Part shown: positions 21,595-22,915 of the stretch, one piece after another
Position numbering within the stretch: the stretch's first letter is position 1
How the letters are laid out: each line of letters begins with the position of its first letter
Assembly: GCA_021160785.1 (NCBI GenBank)
Contig: JAGHBX010000547.1
Coordinates: 1 to 22,915 of the forward strand
Direction of reading: 5' to 3'
DNA: 22,915 nt
DNA from: Planctomycetota bacterium
GTDB taxonomy: Bacteria; Planctomycetota; Phycisphaerae; Sedimentisphaerales; Anaerohalosphaeraceae
Position numbers and translations under genes: made by a program
Notes under the pieces: generated by a model
The model's database searches: none
Seen by the model: only the letters and a program-made list of their open reading frames with translations
What the model was told of the DNA's origin: nothing

Positions 21595-22461
21595 ATGAAA
21601 TACGGCATTATTGTAAATCCGGTATCGGGCAAAAAGAGCCTTGCAAGAAAAAGGCGGGCGCTCTCATACGCAGTTGAAGTATTGGGAGGCGACTGCGTGG
21701 TGGTCGGTCTGGACACGACATCGCGCCGGCAGTTCGCCGAATGCGCCCGCGACCTGTCGAAAAAGGTTGACACGCTTGTAGTGGCCGGCGGCGACGGGAC
21801 CGTGTCGGATGTGATAAATACCGTTGATCCGGAGATGAATCTGGCGTATTTGCCGCTTGGCTCGGCTTGTGCACTTGGGCAGGTTCTGGGTCTGCCCTTC
21901 AATGTGGAAAAGGCTGCCGCACAAATCCGGGACGGAAGCGCCCATCACCTCGACCTGATTCTCTGCGACAACGACAAAAAAGCAATCATGGCGAGCATCG
22001 GGATCAATTCGTTTACGCTGCAGACGCGAGAGAAACTTTTGAAGATAGGCATAAAGGGCGGCATGGCGTATGGGAGCGGGACCACGGCGGCGTACTTCAA
22101 ATACAAAAGGACGGATGTTACGATCAACGCCGACGGGGAGGTATTTACTCTACGAAATGTGATAACGACGATTATTGGAAAAACACCGTCTTTCGGATAC
22201 AGGATGATACTTGTTCCGGAGGCAAAAATCGACGACGGTTACCTGCATCTGCTCGCCGTCAATGTCGGCTACTTCCGCGTGGCGTACAACATATTCAAGT
22301 CGTTCTTTGCGCCCATACGAACGGGCGAATACAGAAAGGCCACAAACGTGCGCATCACACTGAAAGAGCCAAGATTCCTGCAGATCGACGGCAACATCTA
22401 CAAGAAGGCCAAAGAATTCGAGTTTGCCGTCCTGCCCGGCGCACTCAAACTCACATTTTAG
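21595..22461 (+). CDS. Diacylglycerol kinase family lipid kinase
   Basis: A 288-residue protein of the DagK/YegS/sphingosine-kinase family, which transfers phosphate from ATP to lipid or related hydroxyls. The N-terminal catalytic domain has I-I-V-N-P-V-S-G-K-K-S (~4-14) and the hallmark V-V-A-G-G-D-G-T-V-S-D-V (~62-73). The following loop, which in most members reads P-L-G-T-x-N-D-x-A, is P-L-G-S-A-C-A-L-G-Q here, so the usual N-D pair is missing. The C-terminal beta-sandwich domain includes G-K-T-P-S-F-G-Y-R-M and D-D-G-Y-L-H-L-L-A-V. The start could be the ATG at 21595 or the GTG at 21589; neither has a clear ribosome-binding site. Substrate cannot be told from the sequence. It lies 77 bases after the receiver gene and may or may not be cotranscribed with it. 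Confidence 0.83.
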   Translation: MKYGIIVNPVSGKKSLARKRRALSYAVEVLGGDCVVVGLDTTSRRQFAECARDLSKKVDTLVVAGGDGTVSDVINTVDPEMNLAYLPLGSACALGQVLGLPFNVEKAAAQIRDGSAHHLDLILCDNDKKAIMASIGINSFTLQTREKLLKIGIKGGMAYGSGTTAAYFKYKRTDVTINADGEVFTLRNVITTIIGKTPSFGYRMILVPEAKIDDGYLHLLAVNVGYFRVAYNIFKSFFAPIRTGEYRKATNVRITLKEPRFLQIDGNIYKKAKEFEFAVLPGALKLTF

Positions 22462-22540
22462 TGCCGTCTCTCAGAACTACTATAACATTTTCCTATACTG
22501 TCATGCCAATGCCCGACGCGCCGGCACAGCCTCGCCCATT

Positions 22541-22592
22541 GTCATTCCGACCGGAGGCCCGCAGGGTCCCGGCGCGCTGGGAAGGAATCCGC
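22541..22592. repeat. GC-rich imperfect palindrome, possible dispersed element
   Basis: The stretch runs from GTCATTCC to GGAATCC with a GC-rich centre. It resembles the short 'GTCATTCC...GGAATC' dispersed elements common in environmental bacteria. Only the five outer bases (ATTCC/GGAAT) pair perfectly. It lies between the convergent lipid kinase and tilS genes. Confidence 0.3.
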
Positions 22593-22601
22593 TAAAACAT
22601 C

Positions 22602-22616
22602 ATCGCCGAAGGCGAT
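22602..22616. terminator. Short hairpin between convergent genes
   Basis: ATCGCC (22602-22607) and GGCGAT (22611-22616) form a perfect 6-base stem with the loop GAA. It lies 8 bases after the tilS stop on the minus strand and between two convergent genes, where a bidirectional terminator is expected. No T-run follows. Confidence 0.35.
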
Positions 22617-22623
22617 TCAAATA

Positions 22624-22915
22624 TTATCGCAGGCGAATTTCCAGGATACGTTTTGTGGCCGAGCAGACCGCCGTCGATGCAGCGCACCGCACGGGCGCTA
22701 CCCAGATGATCTTTTCAGTATCGGCGATGATCACAATCGCTTTGCGGAACTCCGGATCAATTCGGGCGGCCGTGAGGAACTTGCCGACTTTTTTTTCGCT
22801 CGCCATCGGCAATGGCGCGAAGCGGTCGCCCGGCCGTCTCTTGCGAACAATCAGAGGCAGCGCAAGCTTGTCATAATCAAACCACTCAACACAGTTATCT
22901 TTGTGAGCCTTGAAC
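22624..22915 (-). CDS. tilS: tRNA(Ile)-lysidine synthase, C-terminal part (cut by window edge)
   Basis: The minus strand is open from the window edge to the TAA at 22624-22626 and gives 96 residues without a start. They match the C-terminal domain of TilS, which attaches lysine to C34 of the AUA-reading tRNA-Ile. The visible motifs are L-P-L-I-V-R-K-R-R-P-G-D-R-F-A-P-L (family pattern R-x-R-x-x-G-D-R-F-x-P-x-G), then K-K-V-G-K-F-L-T-A-A-R-I-D (K-K-L-K-x-F-L-x-x-x-K-I), R-K-A-I-V-I-I-A-D and I-I-W-V-A-P-V-R. The PP-loop ATPase domain would lie outside the window. The glycine usual after P-L is proline. A shorter ATG frame at 22812 is only an internal methionine. Confidence 0.8.
   Translation of the reverse strand, partial: FKAHKDNCVEWFDYDKLALPLIVRKRRPGDRFAPLPMASEKKVGKFLTAARIDPEFRKAIVIIADTEKIIWVAPVRCAASTAVCSATKRILEIRLR

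Noticed and set aside
22424..22876. A 150-codon plus-strand frame after the lipid kinase
   Set aside because: It starts inside the lipid kinase gene, crosses the hairpin and palindrome, and lies opposite the tilS reading, which has clear family motifs.

Overview
The window carries a dense bacterial chromosome segment of roughly 50-57% GC (estimated by eye). It has short intergenic gaps, many TTG/GTG starts and full gene sets for a peptidoglycan wall: an elongasome set (mreB, mreC, mreD, a PBP2) and a division set (mraZ, rsmH, ftsL-like, ftsI). Several small conserved-looking proteins beside these sets, the GC-rich intergenic palindromes and the left-edge protein style suggest a Planctomycetota/PVC bacterium, perhaps a Phycisphaerae relative. 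This placement is an inference from gene style, not from a marker-gene tree.

Layout. 1-420: end of an unrecognised protein. 471-944: promoter, MntA-type nucleotidyltransferase antitoxin, and a 32-codon stub that looks like the C-terminus of its HEPN partner HepT. 972-3650: solitary beta-class DNA methyltransferase overlapping apolipoprotein N-acyltransferase (lnt). 3651-4727: a dispersed-type palindrome, then a HEAT-repeat lipoprotein. 4728-5131: 404-base gap with another palindrome and a near-consensus sigma70-type promoter. 5132-10902 (plus): membrane coiled-coil protein with an MreC-like layout, 51-residue membrane microprotein, mreB, mreC, mreD, PBP2. 10905-15334 (minus): read from the right, mraZ, a 69-residue unknown, rsmH, a membrane-anchored double-LysM protein, ftsL-like, ftsI. 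The two wall operons run head-on and their stop codons are 2 bases apart. 15335-15914: mraZ promoter with TGGG boxes, tRNA-Gly(TCC) and its promoter. 15915-18313: proA-proB. 18327-18451: tRNA-Leu(CAA) with promoter. 18548-21517: cheD, a sensor histidine kinase with a tandem-repeat signalling coil, and a single-domain response regulator. 21595-22461: lipid-kinase-family protein. 22624-22915 (minus): C-terminal end of tilS.

How the parts work together. The plus operon builds the lateral-wall machine and the minus operon the septal machine. Each contains a small or unknown membrane protein in a position where a new wall factor could sit: the 5132-5995 and 6000-6155 genes before mreB, and the LysM and 69-residue genes inside the mraZ-ftsI run. 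No rodA or ftsW is present in the window. Lnt would mature lipoproteins such as the one encoded directly after it. ProB and ProA catalyse the first two steps of proline synthesis from glutamate. CheD, the kinase and the receiver may form a signalling unit, but no other chemotaxis gene is visible.
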